In this document: positions 30,886-40,097 of the stretch, piece after piece | How positions within the stretch are numbered: position 1 is the stretch's first letter | How the letters are laid out: each line of letters begins with the position of its first letter | NCBI GenBank assembly: GCA_034667465.1 | Contig: JAXDJV010000020.1 | Span: 1 to 54,549 of the forward strand | DNA length: 54,549 nucleotides | Direction: 5' to 3' | From: JAOBAU01 sp034667465 | GTDB lineage: Bacteria > Acidobacteriota > Thermoanaerobaculia > Gp7-AA8 | Translations under genes and position numbers: made by a program | Notes under the pieces: model-generated | What the model saw: only the letters and a program-made list of their open reading frames with translations | The model's database searches: none | Told to the model about the DNA's origin: nothing

Positions 30886-31547
30886 GCAGTCGCCTCCGCC
30901 ATGATTTTCTCTGCACGTTCCATGTCGGCGGCGTGCGTGATTTTGAAATTCAGCGGATCGCCGGGGATCACGCGAACGGCGTGTCCGTATCGCGTCGCGA
31001 GCGCTGCTTCATCGGTTCCTTCGATGCCGTCGGCGACCGCGCGCTCGAGCGCTTCGCGCAGAATGTCGTAGCGAAACACCTGCGGTGTCTGCGCGGCTGC
31101 GAGCAGCGAGCGATCGGGCGTCGCTTCGATGATGTCGCCGCGCGTGATGTGAATCGTGTCGCTCACCGGGAGCGCCGGAATCGCGGCGCCGCTTTCGTGC
31201 GCGGCATCGAGCAGGGCGTGAAAAGTCGCGGTGCCGAAGAACGGACGCACCGCGTCATGCACCGCGACCAGCTCCCATTCATCGCCAGCCGCTTCGAGCG
31301 CGCGCAGCACCGACTGTTGCCGCGTCGCGCCGCCGGCGACGAATCGCGCACGCTCGGTCTGCTTCGTGTTCGCAAGGAGCGCCTCGGCGACGGCGACAAC
31401 GACCTGATCGACGCGCTCGTCGAGAAAGAAACGCTCGACGGAATGCAGCAGCAGCGGCTTGCCGGCAAGCGGCAGGAACTGTTTCGGGATCTCGCCGCCG
31501 AACCGGCTGCCGCTGCCGGCGGCGGGGATGATGACGAGGACGGACAC
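30882..31547 (-). CDS. ispD: 2-C-methyl-D-erythritol 4-phosphate cytidylyltransferase
   Basis: 221 aa. The nucleotide-binding IPAAGSGSRFGGEIPKQFL, VHDAVRPFF and TPQVFRYDIL, and EGTDEAALATRYGHAVRVIPG are family blocks. It makes CDP-methylerythritol; with ispF it gives two steps of the MEP pathway side by side. Confidence 0.96.
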   Translation of the reverse strand: MSVLVIIPAAGSGSRFGGEIPKQFLPLAGKPLLLHSVERFFLDERVDQVVVAVAEALLANTKQTERARFVAGGATRQQSVLRALEAAGDEWELVAVHDAVRPFFGTATFHALLDAAHESGAAIPALPVSDTIHITRGDIIEATPDRSLLAAAQTPQVFRYDILREALERAVADGIEGTDEAALATRYGHAVRVIPGDPLNFKITHAADMERAEKIMAEATA

Positions 31548-31549
31548 CG

Positions 31550-32107
31550 CTACACCGACATGATGTCGGCTTCTTTCTGTTTGAGAATCGACGCGACTTC
31601 GTCGATGTGCTTGTCCGTCAGTTTCTGAATCTCATCGTGGCCGCGCTTGTCGTCGTCTTCCGAGATCTCTTTGTCTTTCAGCATCCGCTTCAGCTTGTCG
31701 TTGCCGTCGCGGCGCACCTGGCGAATCGCGGTGCGCGACTCTTCCGCCATGTGATGCGCTTTCTTGACGAGATCTTTGCGGCGCTCCTCGGTGAGCGGCG
31801 GAATCGGGATCCGGACGATCTTGCCGTCGTTGGCCGGATTCAGTCCGAGATCGGCGTTGCGAATCGCTTTTTCAATCGCGCCAATCATCGTCTTGTCCCA
31901 CGGCTCGGCGACGATCATCGACGCCTCAGGAACCTTGAGACTGGCCACCTGCGCGAGCGGCGTCGGCGTGCCGTAATACTCGACGATCACGCCGTCGAGC
32001 ATGCCGACGTTTGCGCGGCCGGTGCGCAGCGAACGGAACTCGTGATGCAGCGCTTCGAGCGCGCCGTGCATCCGCCTCGTCATGTCTTTGATCACGTCCT
32101 GAATCAT
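31550..32107 (-). CDS. frr: ribosome recycling factor
   Basis: 185 aa. RTGRANVGMLDGVIVEYYGT, RIPIPPLTEERRKDLVKKAH and the terminal helices are typical. It splits post-termination ribosomes with EF-G. It overlaps pyrH by 4 bp, the normal pyrH-frr order. Confidence 0.97.
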   Translation of the reverse strand: MIQDVIKDMTRRMHGALEALHHEFRSLRTGRANVGMLDGVIVEYYGTPTPLAQVASLKVPEASMIVAEPWDKTMIGAIEKAIRNADLGLNPANDGKIVRIPIPPLTEERRKDLVKKAHHMAEESRTAIRQVRRDGNDKLKRMLKDKEISEDDDKRGHDEIQKLTDKHIDEVASILKQKEADIMSV

Positions 32108-32841
32108 GGAACCACCTCGGGGACGTCGTCGGAGACGATCGAACCGATGTCGTCGCCGAGCAACGCGCGTGTGATGTTCCCCTTCTCGCGAAGGGAAAAG
32201 ATGTAGATCGGAATCTGGCTGCCGCGCGCGAGATCGATGGCAGCGGCGTCCATCACCTGGAGCCGCTCCGCGAGCACGCGCTGATACGTCGCATGCGGGA
32301 TTCGGACCGCGGTCGGATCTTTCTCAGGATCGGCGGTGTAAAGGCCGTCGACCATCGTCGCTTTGAAAATGATCTCGCACTTCAATTCGCTGGCGCGAAG
32401 CGCCGCCGCGGAGTCGGTGGTGAAGAATGGGTTGCCGGTGCCGGCCGCGCAGATGACGATGCGCTTCTTTTCGAGATGTCGGATCGCGCGGCGGCGGATG
32501 AAAGGTTCCGCAACTTCGGCCATCGTGATCGCTGACGTGATCCGCGTATGCGCACCGCGACGTTCGAGCGCGTCCTGCAGCGCGATGGCGTTGATGACGG
32601 TCGCGAGCATCCCCATGTGATCGCCGGCAACACGATCGATTCCCTGAGTGGCAGCGGTGACTCCGCGAAAAATGTTGCCGCCACCGATGACGATGACAAT
32701 CTCGACGCCTGCCTTCTGAACTTCGACGATTTCGTCGGCGATGCTGGCGAGGGTCTCAGGGTCGATGCCGTTGCGGCGACCGCTCATCAGCGCCTCGCCG
32801 GAGAGTTTGAGAAGGATGCGTTTATAGCGGGGCTGAGCCAT
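32104..32841 (-). CDS. pyrH: UMP kinase
   Basis: 245 aa (MAQPRYKRILLKLSGEALMS). GGGNIFRG, the GDHMGMLATVINAIAL block and GTGNPFFTTDSAAALRA are diagnostic. It phosphorylates UMP. In most bacteria it follows tsf; here a rightward KAP gene intervenes and pyrH heads its own leftward run. Confidence 0.97.
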   Translation of the reverse strand: MAQPRYKRILLKLSGEALMSGRRNGIDPETLASIADEIVEVQKAGVEIVIVIGGGNIFRGVTAATQGIDRVAGDHMGMLATVINAIALQDALERRGAHTRITSAITMAEVAEPFIRRRAIRHLEKKRIVICAAGTGNPFFTTDSAAALRASELKCEIIFKATMVDGLYTADPEKDPTAVRIPHATYQRVLAERLQVMDAAAIDLARGSQIPIYIFSLREKGNITRALLGDDIGSIVSDDVPEVVP

Positions 32842-32849
32842 CGCGCCGC

Positions 32850-32858
32850 GTTATACCA
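32850..32858 (-). promoter_or_regulatory. possible extended -10 of pyrH
   Basis: On the minus strand TGGTATAAC, an extended -10 (TG-N-TATAAC), ends nine bases before the pyrH ATG at 32841. If used, transcription would start at or next to the ATG, giving a leaderless mRNA. No clear -35 is seen. Confidence 0.4.
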
Positions 32859-32891
32859 CAGGAGTTTGCGCGTAGACTTTGGGCACTCCGA

Positions 32892-35800
32892 ATGCGCGAA
32901 TTGCTGAGGAAGTTGGGCATTGCCGAGGGCTCCGATCTGCCGCTGGTGTTGTCGCGCGCGTGGCGAATTCATCTCAGCCGCGAAGGCCAGCGCGGGGCGG
33001 ACGAAGCGGTGCCTCGCGCAACGCTGTTGTACGCCGCTGCAACTACGAACCTGCGGATTCTCGACGTGCTGCAGCGCGCAGGCATGGATCGCGAGATGTG
33101 GACTACGTCCCTCTCACTCGGCGAAATCGCCGAGCCGGGCGGCGATAACCACGTTCCCAACTTCTCCGTCCCCTCTTCGATGAAGGCGCTGGAGTGGTAC
33201 GCGAGAGAGATGGCATCTCGACCTCTTGACGCTGTCGGACTCGCTGCCGCAATCGTGATAACAATCGACGGTCTGTCGGAGAAGGAGCTCAAACGCGTTG
33301 GCGTTGACGTCGCCAAAGCGGCCGCTGCCTTCGGAAGGATGCTCCATGCGAGAGGGCCGGTCGAAGTCGCGATCGACAGTGAGTTCGTGCTTCGTCCATT
33401 CGCGAGAACGTTGCTGCGCCAAACCGCACAGTTCATATCCGATCAGCAAATCGGATTGCCAGGCGTCTCGACGAGCACATTTCTGATCACGCTGCTGACG
33501 ACGAACTCAGTGCCGCCGGATGCATCACCGCGATTTCTCCAGGAATTCGTCGACCGCCTGATCGGCCGATCTCGAATGGAGGAAACAATCGCCGGCTGGG
33601 TGAACTGGTACGAGAGCACGAAGCAACAAGCGACCCACTGGACCTTTACCGAACCAATGTTCGGCGTTCTCGAACAAGCACGCGCGATCGCTCGTCAGGT
33701 CAGCGGGCCTCGCAGCGAAATCCAACTGCGCCACCTCGTCGGCGCGTTGCTCACGGTGCCGGAGACGGGCGCGCTCGACCTCCTGCACGAACTGACCGTC
33801 GACCCCACCAAACTCAAACGCGACTACTTCACATGGCTCGAAGAACAAGGCATCCGCTCCGGCGAAGGCGACGACTCCGAAGAGTGGCGCCGCGTCCTCG
33901 GCGTCGCGAATGATCAGCGCTGGTTGCCGCACTTTGACGCGGAAGGGTTCGGCGACGACAAACTCAACATCCGCCGCGACGTGAAGGCATTCGCCGCCTT
34001 GCTCGCGGCGAAGAAGCTCGTGCCGCCACTCTCCATCGGACTCTTCGGCGACTGGGGCTCCGGCAAGAGCTTCTTCATGTCGATGCTCAAGCGTCAGATC
34101 GCGCACAACGCCGGCCGCGACAAAGAGATCTTTTACGAACGGATCGTGCAGATCGATTTCAACGCGTGGCACTACGTCGAAGCGAATCTCTGGGCGAGTC
34201 TCGTCGAGCACATCTTCCGCAACCTCAGCGTCGCCGGCGAGAAACCGATCGACGTCGAGAACCGGCGCAACGCGCTGCTGCATCAGCTCAACGAAACGGT
34301 CGCGGCTGAAGCGGCGGCCAAAGAGAACGTCCGGCGTGCGGAGATGGATCGCGATCGCGTGGCAACGAATCTCGCGGCAACGAAGGCGTCGGTCGCCGAA
34401 GACGCCGCGACCTTGCGTGACCTGCGAGCGCGCGACATCTGGGAGATCGCGACCATCGACGACGCCGATCGCGATGAGCTTCGTCACGCGCTCAACGCGG
34501 CGGGACTGGCCCAGGCAATCAGCTCGACGAACGAACTGCGGCACACCTTCAACGAACTGCAGTCGATCGGACATCGCACACGACTGCTGTGGCTGACGAT
34601 CACGCGCAAACCATCGACATGGATCGGACTCGTGATCGTGGCGCTGCTTGCGCCGATCGCCGGCGCGGTGCTCGCCGACTTTTTGCGCCGCTACAACATC
34701 GCGGTGATGCAGCATTCGATCGCGCAGCTGGTCGTGCAGGCCGGCACCGTCATCTCCGCGTTCGCGCTCTGGTTCGCGCCACTGCTGCGCGGCGCTCGGA
34801 AGGTCCTCGATCGAATCGACGCCGCGAAAGCCAAAGTCGAGAATCGGCTGCACGAAGCGGAGCGACGCCGGCAGGAACAGGTCGACGCGCAACAACACAA
34901 ACTCGACGACGCCACCTCCGCGCTCACGCAGGCGCAGGCCGATCTCATTCAGAAAGAGACCGCGGTGATGAAAGCGCGCAAAGCGCTGCTCGACATCTCC
35001 GCCGGCCAGCAGCTGGCGCGCTTCATCGACGATCGCGCGGCCAGCGACGACTATCGAAAACTTCTCGGCGTCCTCGCCACCGTGCGCGGCGACTTCGAGA
35101 AACTGAGCGCGCTGATGCGCGGCCAGGATGGCGAGCGGATGGAAGGTGATCTCTTCCGCATCGATCGCATCATTCTCTACATCGACGATCTCGATCGTTG
35201 TCCCCCCGATCGCGTCGTCGACGTGCTGCAGGCCGTCCATCTGCTGCTCGCCTTTCCGCTGTTCGTCGTCGTGGTCGGTGTCGACGCGCGCTGGGTGGAA
35301 GAGTCGCTGCGCCAGAAACACAGCGCGTTTCGCAAAGGCGAAAGCTCGAGCGACGTTCCCGGTTACGCGGTGGCGCCGCACGACTACCTCGAGAAGATCT
35401 TTCAGGTGCCCTTCTGGCTCGAGCCGATCACGGCCGGCGGCAGCTCGCGGTTCATCGATCGGCTGCTCGCTGCCGAGATCGAGGAACTGCCGAGCGAACA
35501 GACAAACGATCGCTCGGAAGTTCGCGAGCAGCCGAAGAACGACGGCTCGCATGCGCAATCAGTGACGGTCAGCAATCAGGTCGAAGAGACGGCATCACTC
35601 GCGATAGCCGAAGACGAAGCAACGCCACCACTCAAACTGCAGCGCAAAGAGCTCGACGTCATGAAGCTGCTGTCGGGACTCGTCGGCCGCTCGCCGCGCA
35701 CCGTGAAGCGCTTCGTCAACACCTATCGCATCATCCGCGCCGGCGTTCCTGCGCGGCGGATCGAAGCGCTGCTCGAAGAAAATCCTGTCGGCGACTACAA

Positions 35801-36056
35801 AATGATCCTGCTGCTGCTCGCCATCGTCGTCGGGACACCGACGATCTCTGTCGAGCTGTTCAAAGCGTTGCGCGACGCACCACCTGAAACAGCAATCGAC
35901 GCGTTCACCGGGAAACTGGAAGAAAGCGGCGAATGGAAGAAGGCGGCGAACGCCATCACGGCGATCGCGAAATCGGTGAAGGGCGAGATGACGGTTGGGC
36001 ACCTTCGCGAGCATCTCGACAACGTCGGCCGCTACTCATTCCGGCGCGCGGCGTAA
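32892..36056 (+). CDS. KAP family P-loop NTPase with Clp_N-like region
   Basis: 1054 aa. Residues 1-320 are helical; about 252-318 (LEQARAIARQVSGP... LRHLVGALLTVPETGALDLL) resembles a Clp N-terminal repeat. Then come Walker A FGDWGSGKSFFMSML (about 384-391), the KAP-type FNAWHYVEANLWASLVEHIF, two membrane helices inserted in the NTPase (about 566-597 and 613-633), a coiled coil (about 648-700), Walker B IILYIDDLDRCPPDRVVDVL (about 760-780) and a helical C-terminus. KAP NTPases are membrane-linked and many lie in defence islands. Here it is alone, read rightward between tsf and pyrH. Target unknown. Confidence 0.88.
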   Translation: MRELLRKLGIAEGSDLPLVLSRAWRIHLSREGQRGADEAVPRATLLYAAATTNLRILDVLQRAGMDREMWTTSLSLGEIAEPGGDNHVPNFSVPSSMKALEWYAREMASRPLDAVGLAAAIVITIDGLSEKELKRVGVDVAKAAAAFGRMLHARGPVEVAIDSEFVLRPFARTLLRQTAQFISDQQIGLPGVSTSTFLITLLTTNSVPPDASPRFLQEFVDRLIGRSRMEETIAGWVNWYESTKQQATHWTFTEPMFGVLEQARAIARQVSGPRSEIQLRHLVGALLTVPETGALDLLHELTVDPTKLKRDYFTWLEEQGIRSGEGDDSEEWRRVLGVANDQRWLPHFDAEGFGDDKLNIRRDVKAFAALLAAKKLVPPLSIGLFGDWGSGKSFFMSMLKRQIAHNAGRDKEIFYERIVQIDFNAWHYVEANLWASLVEHIFRNLSVAGEKPIDVENRRNALLHQLNETVAAEAAAKENVRRAEMDRDRVATNLAATKASVAEDAATLRDLRARDIWEIATIDDADRDELRHALNAAGLAQAISSTNELRHTFNELQSIGHRTRLLWLTITRKPSTWIGLVIVALLAPIAGAVLADFLRRYNIAVMQHSIAQLVVQAGTVISAFALWFAPLLRGARKVLDRIDAAKAKVENRLHEAERRRQEQVDAQQHKLDDATSALTQAQADLIQKETAVMKARKALLDISAGQQLARFIDDRAASDDYRKLLGVLATVRGDFEKLSALMRGQDGERMEGDLFRIDRIILYIDDLDRCPPDRVVDVLQAVHLLLAFPLFVVVVGVDARWVEESLRQKHSAFRKGESSSDVPGYAVAPHDYLEKIFQVPFWLEPITAGGSSRFIDRLLAAEIEELPSEQTNDRSEVREQPKNDGSHAQSVTVSNQVEETASLAIAEDEATPPLKLQRKELDVMKLLSGLVGRSPRTVKRFVNTYRIIRAGVPARRIEALLEENPVGDYKMILLLLAIVVGTPTISVELFKALRDAPPETAIDAFTGKLEESGEWKKAANAITAIAKSVKGEMTVGHLREHLDNVGRYSFRRAA

Positions 36057-36061
36057 ACGAA

Positions 36062-36087
36062 AAAGGGCGACCCGAAGGCCGCCCTTT
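36062..36087. terminator. bidirectional terminator between KAP gene and tsf
   Basis: AAAGGGCG (36062-36069) and CGCCCTTT (36080-36087) with an inner CC/GG pairing form a hairpin just behind the KAP stop, with A- and T-rich flanks. It serves the convergent KAP and tsf transcripts. Confidence 0.75.
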
Positions 36088-36110
36088 CAATCAAATCACT
36101 GAGTGAAGCG

Positions 36111-37034
36111 TCACTTCATGTACGACGCGACTTCCGCGGCGAAGTCTTCCGTCTTCTTCTCGATTCCCTCGCCGAGCTTGTAGCGAGTGAAACGAGTGAC
36201 GGTGTACGCGCAGCCATGCTCTTTGCCGGAGCTGGCGACGTACTCTTCGACGGACTGCTTGTCGTTGCGGATGTACGCCTGCTCGAGAAGGCACGCCTCG
36301 CCGTAGAACTTCTCCATCTTGCCCGACACCATCTTCTCGACGATGTTCTCCGGCTTGCCGGACTTCGCGGCCTGATCGCGAGCAATCTCGCGCTCGGTGT
36401 CGAGGTCCTTCTGCGTCACTTCGTCGCGGCGGACGAAACGCGGCTCGGCGGCGGCGATGTGCATGGCGATGTCGCGCGCCAGCTCTTCGGCCTTCGCCGA
36501 TTTCTCGCCGCTGTTCGCGACGAGCTCCACGAGCACGCCGATGGAACCGCCGGCGTGGATGTAGCTGCCGAACGCGGCATTCGCAGGCGCTTCGTAACGG
36601 ACGAAGCGGCGGACGGTGATGTTCTCTTTGATCGTCGCGATCATGCTCGAGACTTTCTGCGCGACGTTGAGACCGTCAGCATCGCCCGGCCACGGCTTCT
36701 CATTCAGCTCTTCGACCGTGTTCGCGTTCGACTCGGCGATCACCTTCGCCACATCTTTGGCGAAGTTGCGGAACTGCTCGTTCTTGCCGACGAAGTCGGT
36801 CTCGCAGTTGACCTCGACGAGCACGCCGGTGGTGCCGGAGACATACGACTGCACGGCGCCCTCGGACGTGATGCGTCCGGCCTTTTTGCTGGCCGCGGCG
36901 AGTCCCTTCTTGCGAAGGATCTTCGTCGCTTCCTCGATGCTGCCGTTCGCTTCCGTCAGCGCGGCCTTCACGTCGGTGAAGCCGGCGCCCGTCTGCTCGC
37001 GCAGCTCTTTGATCATCGCGGGGGTAATCGTCAT
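36111..37034 (-). CDS. tsf: elongation factor Ts
   Basis: 307 aa from ATG 37034 (MTITPAMIKELREQTG), with AGGAG upstream; the open frame beyond has no ribosome site. The UBA-like N-terminus and the TDF motif (VNCETDFVGKNEQF) that opens EF-Tu are intact. It recharges EF-Tu with GTP. It follows rpsB as usual. Confidence 0.97.
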   Translation of the reverse strand: MTITPAMIKELREQTGAGFTDVKAALTEANGSIEEATKILRKKGLAAASKKAGRITSEGAVQSYVSGTTGVLVEVNCETDFVGKNEQFRNFAKDVAKVIAESNANTVEELNEKPWPGDADGLNVAQKVSSMIATIKENITVRRFVRYEAPANAAFGSYIHAGGSIGVLVELVANSGEKSAKAEELARDIAMHIAAAEPRFVRRDEVTQKDLDTEREIARDQAAKSGKPENIVEKMVSGKMEKFYGEACLLEQAYIRNDKQSVEEYVASSGKEHGCAYTVTRFTRYKLGEGIEKKTEDFAAEVASYMK

Positions 37035-37122
37035 GGTGTTTCTCCTGCTGATCGTGGGACAAAACCAGGGCATGCGGCGCGTGATGCGCCGCATGCCCGA
37101 ATCGTCGTCGTTGGGGGTGGAG

Positions 37123-37917
37123 CTACGAAACCGCGGGGGCGCTCACGACGGCGGAGGCGTTCTCGGCGGCAGGAACAGGAGCCAGCGTGCTCGACGCTTC
37201 GCTCTTGTCCTCGGTTCCGATGAACTTCTCCTCGGCGAGGTTGTAGCCCTCGAGAACCGCATCGGCGATCTTCTGCGTGAACAGACGGATCGCGCGGATC
37301 GCGTCGTCATTGCCGGGGATCACGTAATCGATGTCCTCCGGATCGCAGTTGGTGTCGACGATCGCGACGACCGGAATCCCCAGCTTCTTCGCTTCCTTGA
37401 CCGCGATGTACTCCTTCTTCGGGTCGATCACGAAGAGGGCATCGGGCAGGCCGTCGAGCTCGCGGATACCGATCAGGTTCTTCTGCAGCTTGTCCCGTTC
37501 TTTGTCGAGCGAAGCGCGCTCCTTCTTCGACATTTCCTTCTCGGTGTCGTTGAGGAGCGATTCGATCTCTTTGAGACGCTCGATCGATTTGCGAACGGTC
37601 GTGAAATTCGTCAGCGTGCCGCCAAGCCAGCGGTTGTTCACGTAGAACATGCCGCAGCGGTTCGCTTCTTCGAGAATTGCGTCCTGTGCCTGACGCTTGG
37701 TGCCGACGAACAGAATGCGTTTGCCCTGACCGGAAAGGTCGGCAATAAACGCGGAAGCTTCCTTAAAGAGCTTGAGCGTCTTCTGCAGGTCAATGATGTA
37801 GATCCCATTGCGCTTTCCAAAGATGTACTTCTTCATCTTCGGATTCCAGCGCTTGGTCTGATGACCGAAGTGGACGCCAGCTTCCAACAGCTCTTTCATT
37901 GTGATGGAGACCGCCAA
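37123..37917 (-). CDS. rpsB: ribosomal protein S2
   Basis: 264 aa. Start is a TTG at 37917 (MAVSITMKELLEAGVH), six bases after AAGGAGG; the ATG six codons on lacks a site. GVHFGHQTKRWNPKM, VNNRWLGGTLTNF and VIPGNDDAIRAIRL are family blocks; the C-terminus has an Ala/Ser-rich tail. S2 binds the small subunit late. Confidence 0.96.
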   Translation of the reverse strand: MAVSITMKELLEAGVHFGHQTKRWNPKMKKYIFGKRNGIYIIDLQKTLKLFKEASAFIADLSGQGKRILFVGTKRQAQDAILEEANRCGMFYVNNRWLGGTLTNFTTVRKSIERLKEIESLLNDTEKEMSKKERASLDKERDKLQKNLIGIRELDGLPDALFVIDPKKEYIAVKEAKKLGIPVVAIVDTNCDPEDIDYVIPGNDDAIRAIRLFTQKIADAVLEGYNLAEEKFIGTEDKSEASSTLAPVPAAENASAVVSAPAVS

Positions 37918-37961
37918 GTGAACCCTCCTTTGTTGTTTGAAAATCAGCCGCTCTGAAAAAC

Positions 37962-37992
37962 AAAAAGACAGGAGCGGGTCGCGCTCCTGTCT
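37962..37992 (-). terminator. terminator of rplM-rpsI
   Basis: A perfect 11-bp stem AGACAGGAGCG / CGCTCCTGTCT (37966-37992) with a 5-base loop is followed on the minus strand by TTTTGTTTTT. It ends the rplM-rpsI transcript before rpsB. Confidence 0.9.
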
Positions 37993-38028
37993 CGATTCAA
38001 CACTGAATGATCGGGGACATGGGGAAAA

Positions 38029-38421
38029 CTAGCGCTTCGAGAACTGGAAGCGGGCGCGGGCGCCCTTCTGTCCGTACTTCTTGCGCTCCTTCATACGCGG
38101 ATCGCGCGTGAGGAGGCCGGCCTTCTTGAGGCGCTTGCGAAGTTCGATGTTGTAGATCTGAAGCGCGCGCGAGATGCCGTGGCGAATCGCTCCGGCCTGG
38201 CCGCTCGGGCCGCCGCCGTCGACGGTCACGACGATATCGAAGCGGTCCGTCGTCTCGGTGAGCGAGAGCGGCTGCTTGATGATCATCTTGAGCACTTCAT
38301 TGGGGAAGTAATCGTCGAACGTGCGCCGATTGACGGTGATCACACCGTTGCCCTGACGCAAATGCACGCGGGCCGTCGAAGTCTTGCGTCGTCCCGTTCC
38401 GTAATATTCAACAAGAGCCAA
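38029..38421 (-). CDS. rpsI: ribosomal protein S9
   Basis: 130 aa (MALVEYYGTGRRKTSTARVH). The start is TTG at 38421, with GGAGG six bases upstream. The C-terminus KKYGQKGARARFQFSKR is the tail that touches P-site tRNA. It follows rplM by 15 bp. Confidence 0.97.
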   Translation of the reverse strand: MALVEYYGTGRRKTSTARVHLRQGNGVITVNRRTFDDYFPNEVLKMIIKQPLSLTETTDRFDIVVTVDGGGPSGQAGAIRHGISRALQIYNIELRKRLKKAGLLTRDPRMKERKKYGQKGARARFQFSKR

Positions 38422-38436
38422 GGGAATCCTCCGTCC

Positions 38437-38895
38437 TTACTTCTTCGGCGCCGGAGCGCCGGACCTGTCGACTTCGAGCGCTTCGGGCTGCTGCGCGGAA
38501 TGCGGGTGCGCAGTTCCGCGATAGACCTTCAGCTTCTTCAGCATCTTGCGGCCGAGCTTGTTCTTCGGGAGCATGCCCCAAACCGCGGTCTCGAGCATGT
38601 GCTCCGGCTTCTCCGCACGGACGAAGCGCGCTTCACGCGACTTCAGGCCGCCCGGATAGAGCGAGTGGTGACGGTAGATCTTGTCCGTCTCCTTCTTGCC
38701 GGTCAGCACGATCTTCTCGGCATTGATGACGATCACGTGATCGCCCGTGTCGAGAAACGGCGTGTAGGTCGGCTTCGCTTTGCCGGAAATGATGCTCGCA
38801 ATCAGTGAAGACAAGCGACCGAGGACCTTGCCCTCGGCGTCGATCACGAACCATTTCGGCTCGATGTCGCCCTGCTTGGGAAAATAGGTACGCAT
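38437..38895 (-). CDS. rplM: ribosomal protein L13
   Basis: 152 aa from ATG 38895 (MRTYFPKQGDIEPKWFV), with GGGAG just upstream; the longer frame to 38922 is not supported. DAEGKVLGRLSSLIASIISG, HHSLYPGGLKSREAR and VWGMLPKNKLGRKM are typical. It is the first gene of the rplM-rpsI pair. Confidence 0.97.
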   Translation of the reverse strand: MRTYFPKQGDIEPKWFVIDAEGKVLGRLSSLIASIISGKAKPTYTPFLDTGDHVIVINAEKIVLTGKKETDKIYRHHSLYPGGLKSREARFVRAEKPEHMLETAVWGMLPKNKLGRKMLKKLKVYRGTAHPHSAQQPEALEVDRSGAPAPKK

Positions 38896-39176
38896 GACTC
38901 TCCCTGGTAACTTCTGAAACACGTTATTTCGTCTGCCGCTGCCGACACATCCGACGGCGGAGGACAGTTAAAACATCTTCGGATTCGGACCGCGGCGCGG
39001 GCGTGGACCGCATTGCGCCGCAGGGTCATTCAAAGACGACTACACACCTTCCCTGTCGGAAAGGGGTGAGACGGTACCACCGGCAAACCGAGTCAGTCAA
39101 GCGGCGCATTCCCGCCTGTGCGTCACTCCGTGGAATGACACCCGCGCGCTAACCGCTTCACCCCGCAGAGCATTCC
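38896..39176. other. divergent intergenic region rplM / folD
   Basis: 281 bp without a gene. It must hold the promoters of rplM (left) and folD (right). No clear -35/-10 pair or riboswitch was recognised. Confidence 0.5.
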
Positions 39177-40097
39177 ATGATAGAAGCCCGCGCCGTGACT
39201 GCCCGCCTGATTGACGGAAAATCCGTCGCCCGCGACCTCGAAAATGAGGTTCGCGCCGCGATCAGCGAGCTCGGCTACCAGCCCGGACTCGTGGCCGTGC
39301 GCGTCGGGAACGATCCCGCGTCAGAAATCTACGTTCGCAGCAAAGCGAAGAAAGCAGACGAGCTCGGCCTTCGCGGTACGCAACTCGTCCTCGACGAATC
39401 GCTCAGCGAAGCGGAGCTGCTCGCCGAAGTCGACCGGCTCAATCGCGACGACGAAGTCGACGGAATCCTCGTCCAGCTCCCGCTGCCGAAACAGATCGAT
39501 CCGAAGAAGGTGATCGACGCGATCGATCCGGCCAAAGACGTCGACGGCTTCCATCCGATCAACGTCGGGCTGCTGCACATGGGACGCGCGTCACTCGTTC
39601 CGTGCACGCCGGCCGGCTGCATCCGGCTGATCGATTCAACCGGCGTCTCGATCGACGGCGCGAACGCGGTCGTCATCGGACGAAGCGACATCGTCGGAAA
39701 ACCGATGGCGGCGCTGCTTCTGCAACGCAATGCGAGTGTGACGATCTGCCATTCGCGCACGCGCGATCTCGCGTCGCTGACGCGCAACGCCGACATCCTC
39801 GTCGCCGCGGTCGGACGACCGCTGTTCGTCACCTCCGAGATGGTGAAGCCGGGCGCGGTCGTGATCGACGTCGGGATGAATCGCGTCGATACCTCGTTCG
39901 CCGATCGCCTCGCGCACGACGAAGAGAAATCGCGACTCCTGGCGAAGAACGGCACCGTGCTCCTCGGCGACGTCGACTTCGCGCGCGTGCGCGACGTCGC
40001 GTCGTGGATCACGCCGGTGCCCGGCGGCGTCGGACCGATGACGATCGCCATGCTGATGCAGAACACTGTCACCGCGGCGAGGCAGCGGCGCTCATGA
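39177..40097 (+). CDS. folD: methylenetetrahydrofolate dehydrogenase/cyclohydrolase
   Basis: 306 aa. The folate site EIYVRSKAKKADELG (Y-x3-K), VDGILVQLPLPKQID, KDVDGFHPINVG and the nucleotide-binding GRSDIVGKPMAALLLQRNA are present. It interconverts one-carbon forms of tetrahydrofolate. It overlaps coaE by 3 bp (ATGA). Confidence 0.96.
   Translation: MIEARAVTARLIDGKSVARDLENEVRAAISELGYQPGLVAVRVGNDPASEIYVRSKAKKADELGLRGTQLVLDESLSEAELLAEVDRLNRDDEVDGILVQLPLPKQIDPKKVIDAIDPAKDVDGFHPINVGLLHMGRASLVPCTPAGCIRLIDSTGVSIDGANAVVIGRSDIVGKPMAALLLQRNASVTICHSRTRDLASLTRNADILVAAVGRPLFVTSEMVKPGAVVIDVGMNRVDTSFADRLAHDEEKSRLLAKNGTVLLGDVDFARVRDVASWITPVPGGVGPMTIAMLMQNTVTAARQRRS

Noticed and set aside
33525..35558. 677-codon frame antisense to the KAP gene
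   Set aside because: Arg- and Val-rich shadow without domain features; the KAP gene on the other strand is clearly real.
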